A stretch of DNA of 64,000 bases, from contig NZ_PDUW01000002.1 in assembly GCF_003545815.1 (NCBI RefSeq), positions 620,001-684,000 on the forward strand, written 5' to 3'. Below, one piece after another: positions 44,076 through 54,619 of the stretch (its first letter is position 1; the number at the start of each line of letters is the position of its first letter). The DNA comes from Pusillimonas caeni (GTDB taxonomy: Bacteria > Pseudomonadota > Gammaproteobacteria > Burkholderiales > Burkholderiaceae_B). The notes below the pieces were generated by a model, which had not been told where the DNA came from, ran no database searches, and saw nothing but the letters and a program-made list of their open reading frames with translations. The translations under genes and the position numbers were made by a program.

Positions 44076-44729
44076 TCAGGAAGGCACGGCTTCGCGAACG
44101 CCGCTGCGTGCCAGGAGTTCCTGGCAGGTCATCACGTGAGCCGTCGAGAAGGCCAGTATGGCCAAGGTGGCCTGGTGCACCTGCTGGGCGGACATGGCGC
44201 CGTAACCCATGTCGGGGTAGTCGAAAGTCCCGGTTGCGTCAGAGAGAAACACCACTTTATAGTTGTGGAACATGGCGTCGCGCGCCGTGGCGTGGCAGCA
44301 GTTCTCGGTGGTGGTGCCCGTGATGATCACGGTCTCGATGCCCCATTCGCGCAGAATCAGGTCCAGGTCGGTTGCGAAGAAAGCGCTGTAGCGATGCTTC
44401 TTGATGACGTGCTCTCCCGGCCGGGGCGCCAGGGGCTTGTAGATGTCGCCGCCCTCGGTCTCATCCACCAGCGCACTGCGGTCCGCGATGGGCGGATACA
44501 GGTCGTCGTACAGGCCCATGTCGCAGCCGTCGCGGCGATGCACGTGGGCGGTGTATACCACCCGCATGCCCTGCTCGCGGCAGGCCTGCAAGGTTTCGGC
44601 AAGGCGCGGCACCATGTCTTGCGCTTGCTGCGACAGCAGCGGCGCGCCCGGCGCTACGAAGTCATTCTGCATGTCGACCACGATGACCGCGGTTTTCTTG
44701 GGGTCGATTGTGTCGCATTGGTATGGCAT
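44076..44729 (-). CDS. Isochorismatase-like cysteine hydrolase
   Basis: 217 residues with the catalytic Asp in VVDMQNDFV, the Lys in IKKHRYSAF and the Cys in TENCCHATARDA. This set is found in N-carbamoylsarcosine amidase, biuret and peroxyureidoacrylate hydrolases and nicotinamidases, so an amide or carbamoyl substrate is likely. CC instead of one Cys is seen before His in some members. GGGAGA lies before the start codon. Divergent from the AraC gene. Confidence 0.88.
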   Translation of the reverse strand: MPYQCDTIDPKKTAVIVVDMQNDFVAPGAPLLSQQAQDMVPRLAETLQACREQGMRVVYTAHVHRRDGCDMGLYDDLYPPIADRSALVDETEGGDIYKPLAPRPGEHVIKKHRYSAFFATDLDLILREWGIETVIITGTTTENCCHATARDAMFHNYKVVFLSDATGTFDYPDMGYGAMSAQQVHQATLAILAFSTAHVMTCQELLARSGVREAVPS

Positions 44730-44879
44730 GGTTGTCTCCCGGAGTTGGTTCAAGAAGCGGCAAAGTCCGCCCGCATGCGCCTACTCTAGTACGGGGCGCT
44801 TTGATACGATTGTCTTGAACCGCCAACCGTTTTGCTGCGTGCGCCATCTTCATCTTCCGCCCGTCTCAAGGAGTACGGC

Positions 44880-45833
44880 ATGAATGCTTACGACGTTGTC
44901 AATCCCGGCGATGGTTTTGAACGCTGGCACCATGCGACCTGCCGCAATTATTCGCATACCGAGGCGCGGCCGATGGCCGAGCCCGGCTTCAGCGCCAGCG
45001 TTGCCGTGCATCGGTTCGGACAATTGGCCATCAGCCGGAACTCCTCGCGTGTACCGGGCGCCGGCCACCTGCGCGTCACTCGGGGGCCGGCGGACATTCG
45101 CCGCGACCTGCGCGACGACATCTTCCTATGGGTCGGCTGCGGCGGCACGATCTTTTTCGAGCAGGAAGGGCGCGCCATCACCCTGCAGGCCGGCGATCTC
45201 ATGCTGATGGACCAGGCGCGGCCATTCACGCTGGCCTTCGGCCAGACCTCGGCATACACCATTGTGATCGTCTCGCGTGAGCTGATGCAGTCCCACCTTG
45301 CCGGAGTCGACGACATGGTCGCGCGCCGCATCGACGGGCGTTCCCCTCTGGCCCGGCTGGGCGCCGCCCTGGCCGAGGAATGCATGGCGTTAAGCGCCTC
45401 GGGCGAGCCGGCCTCGCCTCTCGCCCGGATCGATACGGCGGCGCTCGATATCTGGAGCAGCGCCATCGACTCGGCTCTGGCTTGCCCCGACGCCAGAACC
45501 GAACGTCGCAGCCAGCGCCTGGCGCAGGTCAAGGCCTTCCTGTCCCGCCGCCTGGACGACGCGGGCCTGGATGTGGAGTGCATCGCCCGCGAAACCTATA
45601 TGTCCAGCCGCACCCTGCTGCGCCTGTTCGCTTCGGAAGGCACCACGCCCATGCGCTGGCTGTGGGCGGAAAGGCTGCGCGCCAGCCGCCAGGCGCTCGA
45701 GCAAGGAAGGTTCGCGCGTGTCACCGATGCGGCGCTGGCCTTCGGCTTCAAGGATCTTTCCCACTTCAGCCGCGCATTCAAAACAGCGTACGGCCATAGT
45801 CCTCAGCAGATACTGAAGTCGCGCGCCTCGTAG
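44880..45833 (+). CDS. AraC family transcriptional regulator
   Basis: 317 residues. An N-terminal cupin-like effector half ends at about 190; a double helix-turn-helix follows (IARETYMSSRTLLRLFASEG and DAALAFGFKDLSHFSRAFK). Divergent from the isochorismatase-like gene, which it likely activates. AAGGAG supplies the ribosome site. Confidence 0.92.
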   Translation: MNAYDVVNPGDGFERWHHATCRNYSHTEARPMAEPGFSASVAVHRFGQLAISRNSSRVPGAGHLRVTRGPADIRRDLRDDIFLWVGCGGTIFFEQEGRAITLQAGDLMLMDQARPFTLAFGQTSAYTIVIVSRELMQSHLAGVDDMVARRIDGRSPLARLGAALAEECMALSASGEPASPLARIDTAALDIWSSAIDSALACPDARTERRSQRLAQVKAFLSRRLDDAGLDVECIARETYMSSRTLLRLFASEGTTPMRWLWAERLRASRQALEQGRFARVTDAALAFGFKDLSHFSRAFKTAYGHSPQQILKSRAS

Positions 45834-45952
45834 GCGCCGGCGCACGCACATATTTTGAATCCAGTTGTTCCAGGCAGGGGAATCCGCCCCGGGTGCCGAA
45901 GCGCCTTGTGTATCATGCCTGCACGGTTACGATCCGGGAGACGAGGAAGCGT

Positions 45953-47908
45953 ATGGCGACTGTATTCAAACCAATGATGACGGGGCTGGCGGCAGCGGTC
46001 CTGGCGTGGAACGGCGCGGCCTTGGCGGCCCAGGACGGCGACCGCATCACCTCTTTCATTCTTTCGTCCGGCGGGCTGGCGCAGATCGAGCGCCACGTGC
46101 GCGCCACGGACCGATCGTCCATCAAACTGCCCGTGCCGCTGGAGCAAGTGGACGACGTCCTGAAAAGCCTCGTCGTACACGACCCGGGCGGCCAGGCCAC
46201 CAGCATCGTGCTGGACGGCGAGGCCCCTGTGCAGGAAGCCTTTTCCCGACTGCCTTTCGGCCCCGAAGCGCTTTCCTCGCCGGCCGCGCTGGCAGCGGCG
46301 CTGCCGGGCATGCAGGTGCGCGCCTCTTCGGGAGGCCGCACGGTGCAGGGCCGGGTGCTGGGCGTCGAGCCTCCGCGAGACGACGACCCCGGCGCCTTGC
46401 TGTCGGTGATGACGCAGGAAAACCAGGTGCATGCCCTGCGGCTGGGCGCCGATACGGTGTTGGAACTCATGGATGATTCCCTGCCGCGGCGCCTGCAGGC
46501 GGCGCTTCAGGCCAGCGGCCAGCGCCAGGCGGACACGATGCGCACCTTGGATGTCGCCCTGTCCGGCACGGGCGAGCGCGATGTCATGTTCACATACGTG
46601 GTGGCTGCGCCGGTGTGGAAAAGCGCCTACCGGCTGTCGGCGGAAAAGGACGGCAAGGCCAGGCTGCAGGCCTGGGCGGTGCTCGAGAACGCCAGCGGCC
46701 AGGATTGGGATGCGGTCAAGGTCACCCTGGTGTCCGGCGCACCCGTCACACTGTCGCAAAGACTGTATCAACGCTATTGGCATACCCGCCCCGAATTGCC
46801 GGTGGCGGTCGGTGCGGTGGAAGCGCCGCGCGCCGACACCTCGGCCATGATGGAAATGGCCGAGGCGCCCATGGCTAAGGCGGCCGCCCCGGTGCTGCAA
46901 TCGTTTGCGGCAGGCCGGGCCGCCATGCCGGCGCCGGCGCCCCAGGCGCCGTCCATGGCCGGCGAAGGGCAGACCAGCGTGCGCTACGAGCTACCCGAAC
47001 CCATATCGGTGGCTGCCGGACAGACGGCCTCCGTGCCGTTCATCGACACCCGGGTGCAGGCCGAACAGGTCTCTGTGTTCCAGCCCGAACGGGGCGGGCT
47101 TCATCCGGTGGCGGCGGTATGGCTCAAGAACAGCACGCAGGCCAGCCTGCCCCCGGGCATTCTTACCGTGTACGACGGCCAGGCGGGCCACGTGGGCGAT
47201 GCCCAGCTCACGTCCATCCCGGTCGGAGAAAGCCGCTTCGTCTATTTCGCGGAAGACGGCAAGGTCGAAGTCCGCAGCGAGCAGCATCCCCAAGAGCGCC
47301 TGTCGGAGCTCAGCATCAGCCAAGGCGTGCTGCGCGCGCAGCGGCTGCTGCGCCGCGAAACCGTCTACACCGTCAAGGGCGCCGCCGATGCGCCTCGCAC
47401 CGTGATCATCGAGCATCCACGCGCACAGGGCTGGAAATTCGAGTCCGATCAATTGGCGGGCGAAACCGCCACTCGCTACCGGCTCAGGGTCGAAGTGCCC
47501 GCGCAGGGCAGCGCCACGGTGCGCGCCGTGATGTCGCGCCAAGACCGGCAGACCATTGCGCTGATGGAGACGGACGAGCAGGTCCTGGCCGCCTGGAGCG
47601 CCAATGCCGCCGATGATCGCACGCGCCGGGATCTGCAGCGTCTGGCCGATCTGCGGCGCGAACTGGCCGATGCCCAGCGGCAAGAGCAGGCGCTCGACGA
47701 GCAACTGGACGATGCGGCGCAGAACCAGGCGCGCGTGCGCGACAACCTGGCTGCCGTGCCGGACGACAGCGCCTTGGGCCAGCGCTATCTGGCCGCCCTC
47801 GAAAAAGAAGAGGACCGCATCGACACCCTGCGCCAGCGCAGGCAAGCGGCGAGGCAGGAAACCGCCAACCGGCGCGAGGCGCTGGAAGAGGGCCTGTCGG
47901 CCCGCTGA
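45953..47908 (+). CDS. DUF4139 domain-containing exported protein
   Basis: 651 residues. A signal peptide (MTGLAAAVLAWNGAALA) is followed by beta-rich repeats, YVVAAPVWKSAYRLSAEKDGK and LPPGILTVYD typical of the DUF4139/mucoidy-inhibitor MuiA family, and a long C-terminal coiled coil rich in Arg, Gln and Glu (RRDLQRLADLRRELADAQRQ, about 560-650). Function of the family is unresolved. GAGGAAG lies 5 bases before the start. Confidence 0.8.
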   Translation: MATVFKPMMTGLAAAVLAWNGAALAAQDGDRITSFILSSGGLAQIERHVRATDRSSIKLPVPLEQVDDVLKSLVVHDPGGQATSIVLDGEAPVQEAFSRLPFGPEALSSPAALAAALPGMQVRASSGGRTVQGRVLGVEPPRDDDPGALLSVMTQENQVHALRLGADTVLELMDDSLPRRLQAALQASGQRQADTMRTLDVALSGTGERDVMFTYVVAAPVWKSAYRLSAEKDGKARLQAWAVLENASGQDWDAVKVTLVSGAPVTLSQRLYQRYWHTRPELPVAVGAVEAPRADTSAMMEMAEAPMAKAAAPVLQSFAAGRAAMPAPAPQAPSMAGEGQTSVRYELPEPISVAAGQTASVPFIDTRVQAEQVSVFQPERGGLHPVAAVWLKNSTQASLPPGILTVYDGQAGHVGDAQLTSIPVGESRFVYFAEDGKVEVRSEQHPQERLSELSISQGVLRAQRLLRRETVYTVKGAADAPRTVIIEHPRAQGWKFESDQLAGETATRYRLRVEVPAQGSATVRAVMSRQDRQTIALMETDEQVLAAWSANAADDRTRRDLQRLADLRRELADAQRQEQALDEQLDDAAQNQARVRDNLAAVPDDSALGQRYLAALEKEEDRIDTLRQRRQAARQETANRREALEEGLSAR

Positions 47909-48038
47909 GCGAAGAACGCCGCCGGCTCAATGCTCTTTTGAGGGCTGGCCTGCCCCGGCAGCATCATGTCCGCCGGGGTAGCCCGCTCGGGTTCAGGAGC
48001 GTTATCATCAGAACTCCGACTCGAGCAAGGTAAACGCC

Positions 48039-49484
48039 ATGAGCAGCCCCGCTTATCCCGACACGCAGCTTCTGATCGCAAACGAATGGGTGGGCGCCGC
48101 GGGCGGCAAGACCATCGAGGTGCGAAACCCCGCCACCGGCCAGGTCATCGGCGCCGTCGCCCATGCGGGCATTGCCGATCTGGATCGCGCCCTGGCCGCG
48201 GCGCAAAGCGGCTTTGAAGTCTGGCGCGACGCCTCGGTGTACGAGAGAGCGGCCGTGATGCGCCGCGCCGCCGCGCTGCTGCGCGAGCGCGCCGACGACA
48301 CTGCCCGCCTGCTCACACAAGAAAATGGCAAGCCCCTGGCCGAGGCCAGGGGAGAAGTGAACGCCGGCGCCGACATCATCGACTGGTTCGCCGACGAGGG
48401 CCGCCGCGTCTACGGCCGCATCGTGCCGGGTCGCAACGTGGCCGCCCAGCAATGGGTGCTCAAGGAGCCGGTCGGGCCGGTGGCCGCCTTCACGCCATGG
48501 AACTTTCCCGTCAACCAGATCGTGCGCAAACTGGGCGCGGCCCTGGCGACAGGCTGCTCCTTTCTGTGCAAGGCGCCGGAAGAAACCCCCGCCTCTCCGG
48601 CCGCGCTGCTGCGCTGCTTCGTCGATGCAGGCATTCCGCCCGGGGTCGTAGGGCTGGTCTTCGGCGACCCGGCCGAGATTTCCGGCTATCTGATTCCGCA
48701 TCCGGTAATCCGCAAAGTCACGTTCACCGGCTCCACGGCGGTGGGCAAGCAGCTGGCTGCCCTGGCGGGGCAGCATATGAAGCGCGTCACCATGGAATTG
48801 GGCGGCCACGCCCCTGTCATCGTCGCCGAAGACGCCGACCTCGAATTGGCCGCCAAGATCGCCGCCGCTTCCAAGTTCCGCAACGCCGGGCAGGTATGCA
48901 TTTCGCCCACCCGCTTCCTCGTCCATCGCCGCGTGGCGGACGAGTTCACGAATGCGCTCGCCCAGTATGCTCAGTCGCTCAAGCTGGGCGACGGCCTGGC
49001 CCAGGACACGACACTGGGGCCTCTCGCCAATCCGCGGCGCGTCACCGCCATGGAGAAAATGGTGGCCGATGCGCGCCAGCGCGGTGCGCGCGTCCTGACA
49101 GGCGGCGAACGGGTGGGCGAGGCGGGCAACTTCTTTGCGCCCACCATCATCAGCGACCTGACGATGGAATCCGCCTTGTTCAACGAAGAGCCCTTCGGCC
49201 CCATCGCCGGCGTCCGTACTTTCGACCAGCTCGAAGAAGCCATCGCAGAGGCCAATCGCCTGCCCTACGGCCTGGCGGCCTATGCCTTTACGCGTTCGTT
49301 CAAGAATGTGCAGCTGCTGTCGAACCGGGTCGAGACCGGCATGCTGTGGATCAACCAGCCCGCCACGCCCTCGGCCGAGCTGCCCTTCGGCGGCGTCAAG
49401 GATTCCGGCTACGGCACCGAAGGCGGTCCCGAGGCGCTCGAGGCCTATCTCAATACCAAGGCGGTGTCGGTGGTGGGGGCGTAA
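48039..49484 (+). CDS. NAD(P)-dependent aldehyde dehydrogenase (succinate-semialdehyde-type)
   Basis: 481 residues of the ALDH superfamily, with NAD-binding [17 protein letters not shown], the glutamate general base in [11 protein letters not shown] and the catalytic Cys in [14 protein letters not shown]. The length and [22 protein letters not shown] match succinate-semialdehyde or related semialdehyde dehydrogenases. It would oxidise an aldehyde to an acid. The exact substrate is open. Convergent with the MATE gene. Confidence 0.88.
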   Translation: MSSPAYPDTQLLIANEWVGAAGGKTIEVRNPATGQVIGAVAHAGIADLDRALAAAQSGFEVWRDASVYERAAVMRRAAALLRERADDTARLLTQENGKPLAEARGEVNAGADIIDWFADEGRRVYGRIVPGRNVAAQQWVLKEPVGPVAAFTPWNFPVNQIVRKLGAALATGCSFLCKAPEETPASPAALLRCFVDAGIPPGVVGLVFGDPAEISGYLIPHPVIRKVTFTGSTAVGKQLAALAGQHMKRVTMELGGHAPVIVAEDADLELAAKIAAASKFRNAGQVCISPTRFLVHRRVADEFTNALAQYAQSLKLGDGLAQDTTLGPLANPRRVTAMEKMVADARQRGARVLTGGERVGEAGNFFAPTIISDLTMESALFNEEPFGPIAGVRTFDQLEEAIAEANRLPYGLAAYAFTRSFKNVQLLSNRVETGMLWINQPATPSAELPFGGVKDSGYGTEGGPEALEAYLNTKAVSVVGA

Positions 49485-49517
49485 GCGCTTTACGCGCTCC
49501 CTGGGCTTCGTTCCAGT

Positions 49518-50855
49518 TCAGGCGTTGCTGCCGGCAAGCGGCCGATATATGGTCGGCCGCAATGCCAGTGCCAGCCCCGCTCCGCGCAAGCCGTTGAATA
49601 TCAGGAATGACAGCCACAGGCCGTGGTTGCCCCAAAGCGGCAGCAGCGCCAGCGACAGGGCCAGAAAGGCCGCCGAGCACCCCAGCATGATGAACATCAG
49701 CGGCCGTGTGCGCGTCGCGCCTATGAATACGCCGTCGTAAAGATAGGCGGGCATGGACACCAAGGGGGCCAGCACTGCCCAGACCAGATAGCGCCGGGCC
49801 AGCTCTCCGATGTCCTGCTGGTCGGTAAGCAGGCCGATCAAATTCACCCCGGCAAGGCTGTACACCAGCATGTAAAGCAGCGAACCGATCAACCCCCACA
49901 CCATGCAAACGCGAATGACGCGCGCCAGCCGGTTTGCGTTGCGCTGGCCCACCGCGGCGCCGCTCAGGGTTTCGGCGGCATGCGCGAACCCGTCCAGCCC
50001 ATACGAGGTAAAGCTGAGGAAATTCAGCAAGATGGCGTTGGCCGCGAGCAGGGCGTCTCCCTGCTTGGCGCCGAGGTGCGTGAACCAGGCAAACGTGGCC
50101 AATAGACAGGCGGTGCGAACGAAGATGTGGCCGTTGATCTGGATCAGCCGGCGCAGCGCGGCGGGTTCGATGACCTCGGCCCAGCGTATCGCACTCAGCT
50201 GGACGCGGTAAGTGCGCCACAGCAGCACAGCGCCAACCGTCATGCCGCTGAGATCGGCCAGGGCGGTGGCGCGGCCGATTCCGCTTACGCCCCAGTCCAG
50301 GCCGTATACGAAAACCAGGACGGCGGCGAGGTTCACGATATTGATGAGGATCTGAATGGCCAGGGCGACACGCACTCGCTGGCAGCCCAGCAGCCAGCCC
50401 AGGATGACGTAGTTGGTCAGCGTGAACGGAGCCGACCAGATCCGGCCGTAAGCATAAAGACGCGCCTGTTCGGCCGCCTCGCTGGAGGCGCCCAGCAGCG
50501 CAAGTCCACCGTTGACGAGCGGACGCTGCAGCAGGAGGATCAGCAAGCCGATAGCCGTGGCGATGAGCACGCCGCGCCCCACCGTCAGCACGATGGACTC
50601 GGCCTTGCCCGCGCCGAAGTACTGCGCCACCACGCCGGTGGTGCCCATGCGCAGGAAACCGAAGACCCAGAAAAGCAGATTGAAGAACAGGCTGCCCAAG
50701 GCCACGCCCGCCAGATGGTGGGCGCCCGGCAAATGGCCCGCGACCGCCGTGTCCACTGCCGACATCAGCGGTTGGGTCAGGTTGGCCAGAATGATGGGAA
50801 TGGCCAGATACAACACCTTGCGGTAGCTGACGAGTGCGGGCGAAATGGAGGTCAT
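49518..50855 (-). CDS. MATE family efflux transporter
   Basis: 445 residues with about twelve membrane helices. The N-terminus IILANLTQPLMSAVDTAVAGHL and the later GVVAQYFGAGKAE are those of DinF-type MATE exporters, which use a Na+ or H+ gradient to expel cationic toxins. Convergent with the aldehyde dehydrogenase gene; the start (50855) faces the small membrane-protein gene across 192 bases. Confidence 0.9.
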   Translation of the reverse strand: MTSISPALVSYRKVLYLAIPIILANLTQPLMSAVDTAVAGHLPGAHHLAGVALGSLFFNLLFWVFGFLRMGTTGVVAQYFGAGKAESIVLTVGRGVLIATAIGLLILLLQRPLVNGGLALLGASSEAAEQARLYAYGRIWSAPFTLTNYVILGWLLGCQRVRVALAIQILINIVNLAAVLVFVYGLDWGVSGIGRATALADLSGMTVGAVLLWRTYRVQLSAIRWAEVIEPAALRRLIQINGHIFVRTACLLATFAWFTHLGAKQGDALLAANAILLNFLSFTSYGLDGFAHAAETLSGAAVGQRNANRLARVIRVCMVWGLIGSLLYMLVYSLAGVNLIGLLTDQQDIGELARRYLVWAVLAPLVSMPAYLYDGVFIGATRTRPLMFIMLGCSAAFLALSLALLPLWGNHGLWLSFLIFNGLRGAGLALALRPTIYRPLAGSNA

Positions 50856-51047
50856 GAAGTAAGGGAGGCGGTACGGGAAAGCGCTCTCTATTGTGCCTGA
50901 GGTGGTCGAGCCTTGCGTCGCTTGGGCACACGGAATAGGCCTTCAAGCTAAAAATCTTGACGCCTTCTTCGATCAAAACTAAATTTCTGCCATGCTCGAT
51001 GCAAACCACGGCGGCGGGCGCCACCTGCCGTAACCGCACGTCCGACC

Positions 51048-51545
51048 ATGACTGATTCCCAGATTCTGATTCTGCTTGCCTTGACGCTTTTCGCCGTCTA
51101 CAGGCAGTCGGTCCGCCACGAGGTTGTCGGCCGTACGCGTTTCAAATTGGCCATCATCTACGCTGTCGTGGGCGTTGTCGCGGGCGGATTCTATCTGCCG
51201 CCCGACGCGCTGTCGTGGCTGACGCTGGGTCTTAGCATACTGGCCAGCGTCGTCGTCGGTGTGGTGCGTGGAAGGCTGACGAGGCTCTACCTGGAACCCG
51301 ACGGCCGCCTATACAGCCAGGGCACGGCGCTGACCATTTCGCTCTTTCTATTGCTGGTGATCGGCAAGTTCTCATTCGGCGCATGGCAGTACGTCCATCA
51401 CGCCCACCCGCATGGCGGTTTTGGCGAAGTTCTGCTGATGATCGCGGCCATGGTGGCCATGCAGGCCCAGATCGTCTGGCGGCGCGCCCAGGCGCTTATG
51501 GAAGGCGATGTGGCCCGACGAACCGCTACGGAAGCAGCCTCTTGA
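51048..51545 (+). CDS. Small polytopic membrane protein of unknown function
   Basis: 165 residues with four or five helices: LILLALTLFAVYRQS, LAIIYAVVGVVAGGFYL, LTLGLSILASVVVGVV, and two later ones. It resembles DUF1453/CcdC-type small membrane proteins but I am not sure. Its stop codon overlaps the likely TTG start of the methyltransferase gene. Confidence 0.6.
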   Translation: MTDSQILILLALTLFAVYRQSVRHEVVGRTRFKLAIIYAVVGVVAGGFYLPPDALSWLTLGLSILASVVVGVVRGRLTRLYLEPDGRLYSQGTALTISLFLLLVIGKFSFGAWQYVHHAHPHGGFGEVLLMIAAMVAMQAQIVWRRAQALMEGDVARRTATEAAS

Positions 51546-52303
51546 CGTCCATCGATCCGCGCCCGGCACGCAACTGGTTTGAGCAAGGCGGCGGCGACTA
51601 TGCCCGATTCCGGCCGGAGTACCCTTCCGAACTGGCCGACTTTCTCGCTTCGATGGCCCCCGACTTGCGTCTGGCCGTCGATGTCGGATGCGGCAACGGA
51701 CAGTTGACCCGTTCTCTCGCTTCATGCTTTGACCGAGTCGTAGGCCTGGACCCCAGCGCCGATCAGATCGCAAACGCCATCCCGAACGAGCGCATCACTT
51801 ATCAGTGCGCTCCCGCTGAAAAACTGCCGATGCCTGACCATAGCGCAAGCCTGATCACTGCGGCTCAAGCGGCGCATTGGTTCGATCTGCACGCCTTTTA
51901 CCAAGAGGTCCGGCGCGTCGGTATTGCCGGGGGCGTGCTTGCCTTGATCAGCTACGGCGTCCTGAGGCTGGAGCCCGATCTCGAGTGTCGTTTCCAGAGG
52001 TTCTACTGGGAAGAGATTGCTTCCTATTGGCCTGCGCAACGCAAACTCGTCGACGAAGGCTACGCAACCATGGACTTCCCCTTTGAAGAGTTCGAGGCGC
52101 CTTCAATGGAAATCCGCCTTGAATGGGACTCGAGTGAATTCCTCGGCTACCTTCTTACCTGGTCGGCGGTTCAACACGCCAGGGAAGCGGGGCGAATGGA
52201 TGTGCTGAACCGATTTGCTGAAGACATTTCGGAGCTCTGGGGCGACGAACACCGCAGGCGGTCTGTTGCCTGGCCTATCAATATAAGAGTCGGCAGGTTG
52301 TGA
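51542..52303 (+). CDS. Class I SAM-dependent methyltransferase
   Basis: 253 residues. The Rossmann-type motif I is VDVGCGNGQLTRSLA, motif II is VVGLDPSADQI and motif III-like is AAQAAHWFD. I chose a TTG start at 51542 (LTSIDPRPARNWF, overlapping the upstream stop); no ATG lies before the SAM motif. The substrate is unknown; the ARNWFEQGG opening is common in small-molecule methyltransferases related to Trm112-independent UbiE/BioC types. Confidence 0.8.
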   Translation: MTSIDPRPARNWFEQGGGDYARFRPEYPSELADFLASMAPDLRLAVDVGCGNGQLTRSLASCFDRVVGLDPSADQIANAIPNERITYQCAPAEKLPMPDHSASLITAAQAAHWFDLHAFYQEVRRVGIAGGVLALISYGVLRLEPDLECRFQRFYWEEIASYWPAQRKLVDEGYATMDFPFEEFEAPSMEIRLEWDSSEFLGYLLTWSAVQHAREAGRMDVLNRFAEDISELWGDEHRRRSVAWPINIRVGRL

Positions 52304-52419
52304 GCGGCCTATAGGCCACCACTCTGGCCTTCCTGACCTCGCGCTCGCATACGCCGCGAACGACCTGATCGCACGCCTATCCATCGGCGTGCCTGAGCCG
52401 GCATGATTTCTTCAGTCTC

Positions 52420-52442
52420 GAAATGTTATGTTATAACATAAC
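52420..52442. promoter_or_regulatory. Zur box-like operator upstream of the TonB receptor operon
   Basis: The sequence GAAATGTTAT-GT-TATAACAT-AAC matches the proteobacterial Zur consensus (GAAATGTTATANTATAACATTTC) at 18 of the first 20 fixed positions. It contains the perfect 18-base palindrome GTTATGTTATAACATAAC (52425-52442), 27 bases before the receptor start. If bound by Zur, the operon would be switched off when zinc is plentiful. No zur gene is in the window. Confidence 0.7.
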
Positions 52443-52469
52443 GTTTTCAAGGGATCGGAGAAGTTCAAC

Positions 52470-54617
52470 ATGAAAGTGCAAGCGGCCAGGTCGTATCGAA
52501 GGCGGAGTATCGGCATAGAGAAGCGGACGGGGTTGGCGGCTGCTGCGTTCTGCCTTGCTTGCAGCGTTCAAGCCGCCGAGGGCGGCGGGGACGTGAATGA
52601 CACTGTCTTGGCTTCAGCGCCGGGCTCGCCCGCCGCCGACACTGACCACGGCCAATCGGTCAAGCTGAGCCCGATCGTGGTGACGGCGACGCGCAATGTC
52701 CAGCCTCGCGACGAAGTGCCGTCTTCGATGGAGGTGGTCGAAGGCGAGGTCCTGGAAGAGACCGTGGGCAATACTTTCCTCGACCAGCTCAAGAAAAACG
52801 CCAGCGTGGACGTCATCCAGTATCCGAACGGACTGGCGGGTGTCGGCCTGCGCGGCATGCGGCCGAACTTCGAGTTCACCATCAATCCACGGACCTTGAT
52901 ACTGATAGACGGTAGGCCGTCCGGCTCCACCAGCTTCACCACGCTGTCGCCGGAAAGCATAGAGCGCGTCGAAGTGTTGAAAGGGCCGGCGTCGTCGCTG
53001 TACGGCGCGTCGGCTATGGGCGGCGTAGTCAACATCATCACGCGCCGCTCCACCGGCCCCATAGGCGGCAGCGTCAGCCTGGGCTACGGCTCGTTCGATA
53101 CGCGCCAGGCCGATGTGGCGCTGGGCGGCTCTTTGTCCGACAGGACGGACTTCGACCTGGCCGTCGGCTATGTGAATCAGAACGGCGAGTTCCGCACCGG
53201 CGGAGGCGACACGCGGCCCAACAGCGATTTCCGCCGCATATCGGGCAAGGCGCGATTGGGCAGCGACCTGACCGATATGGTAAGGGTGGACGTCACGCTG
53301 GACTGGGCGGACCTGAACAACAATGCGCCCGGCCCGCTCAGCTACGATCCGCCCAACGCATCGGCCAATGAAACCAGCCGTGTCGGGGGCGATGTCAGGT
53401 TGACGCTGACCCCGCGGGACCACGAGGTGACGGCGGTGGCCTATGCCTCGCGGGAGAACTACAACTACATCACCGTGCCGGCGCAGGCGCCGCGCTACCG
53501 ATCCAGCCGCACCGAGTCGAGCTACATGGGCCTGCAGTTGCAGGACGTCTGGAGCCTGAGCGACAGCATGACGCTGACCTACGGCGTGGACTGGCAGCGT
53601 GTCGAGGCCGACCGTTTCTCCTTCGACGCCGCGGGCGAGAGCCTGGCGCCCTACAGCCCCAACGAGCGGCGCGACAGCCGAGGAATCTTTACCGAATGGG
53701 GCAGCAAGTGGCTGGACGATCGTCTGATCGTCACGCTGGGCGGCAGGCTGGACTGGATCGATGCCAGCACGCGCACCACGCCGTACAAGGACACCTTCAC
53801 TCCGGGCTCGTCAAGCTTCACCAGTTTCAATCCGCGCGGCGGGGTGGTCTACAAATTGACGGACAGCTGGCGCGTCCATGGCTCGGCCGGTACGGCCTTC
53901 GCTCCGCCGCAAGGCAATGAACTGGCCGGCGAGAACGTGGAGTATGCGGGCGCCCAGCGGCGTGTCAGCGTCGGCAACGCCGGCCTGAGTCCCGAGCGCA
54001 ACAAAAGCTGGGATCTGGGCGTGGGCTATGCCGACGACTACCTGGATGCCGACCTGACCTACTTCAATGCCCGCATCCGCGACCGCATCCGCTCGGTCAT
54101 CGTCAGCGAAACGCCGACGGAGCGCATCAGCAGCTACGAGAATGCCGACGATTCCCGCATGCGCGGCATCGAGGCCAGGCTGGCGCTGGATGCGGGACGG
54201 CTGTTCGGCCTGCCCGCCAGCCGGGTCGGCCTGTCGGGCAGCCTGACACGGTTGATACAGGCGGAGGATTTCGATGCCGGCGGCGCTGTGCCGATACGCA
54301 ACGTGGCCAAGTGGAAAGGCAATGTGTCGCTGACGGTCAGCGACGGCCAGGCATGGTGGGCGACGCTGACGGCGCGCCACGTGGACGTGCGCTACGACAA
54401 CGACAACAGCCAGGGACGCATCTATACCGGCGGGCGGGGCGGAGTGTTCGAGAACGAACCCTTTACCGTGGTGGATTTCAGCGCCCGCTGGAAGATCACG
54501 CGCCATGACACGCTGCGCTTCGACGTCTCCAACCTGTTCGACCGCGACTACTACGAAAAGGCCGACTACACCATGCCGGGCCGCGCCTTCTACCTGCGCT
54601 ACACGAGGGCTTTGTAA
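52470..54617 (+). CDS. TonB-dependent receptor (outer membrane)
   Basis: 715 residues. Signal peptide about 1-36; TonB box LSPIVVTA (67-74); plug domain with the usual VEVLKGPASSLYGASAMGGVVNI; then a 22-strand barrel. It ends YLRYTRAL rather than in Phe. It resembles colicin-I/HmuR-like receptors for metal chelates. It is the first gene of a four-gene operon with MotA/TolQ-like, DUF2149 and CobN-like proteins, and lies just after a Zur box, so a zinc, cobalt or haem-like chelate is its probable ligand. GGAG precedes the ATG. Confidence 0.92.
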   Translation: MKVQAARSYRRRSIGIEKRTGLAAAAFCLACSVQAAEGGGDVNDTVLASAPGSPAADTDHGQSVKLSPIVVTATRNVQPRDEVPSSMEVVEGEVLEETVGNTFLDQLKKNASVDVIQYPNGLAGVGLRGMRPNFEFTINPRTLILIDGRPSGSTSFTTLSPESIERVEVLKGPASSLYGASAMGGVVNIITRRSTGPIGGSVSLGYGSFDTRQADVALGGSLSDRTDFDLAVGYVNQNGEFRTGGGDTRPNSDFRRISGKARLGSDLTDMVRVDVTLDWADLNNNAPGPLSYDPPNASANETSRVGGDVRLTLTPRDHEVTAVAYASRENYNYITVPAQAPRYRSSRTESSYMGLQLQDVWSLSDSMTLTYGVDWQRVEADRFSFDAAGESLAPYSPNERRDSRGIFTEWGSKWLDDRLIVTLGGRLDWIDASTRTTPYKDTFTPGSSSFTSFNPRGGVVYKLTDSWRVHGSAGTAFAPPQGNELAGENVEYAGAQRRVSVGNAGLSPERNKSWDLGVGYADDYLDADLTYFNARIRDRIRSVIVSETPTERISSYENADDSRMRGIEARLALDAGRLFGLPASRVGLSGSLTRLIQAEDFDAGGAVPIRNVAKWKGNVSLTVSDGQAWWATLTARHVDVRYDNDNSQGRIYTGGRGGVFENEPFTVVDFSARWKITRHDTLRFDVSNLFDRDYYEKADYTMPGRAFYLRYTRAL

Positions 54618-54619
54618 CC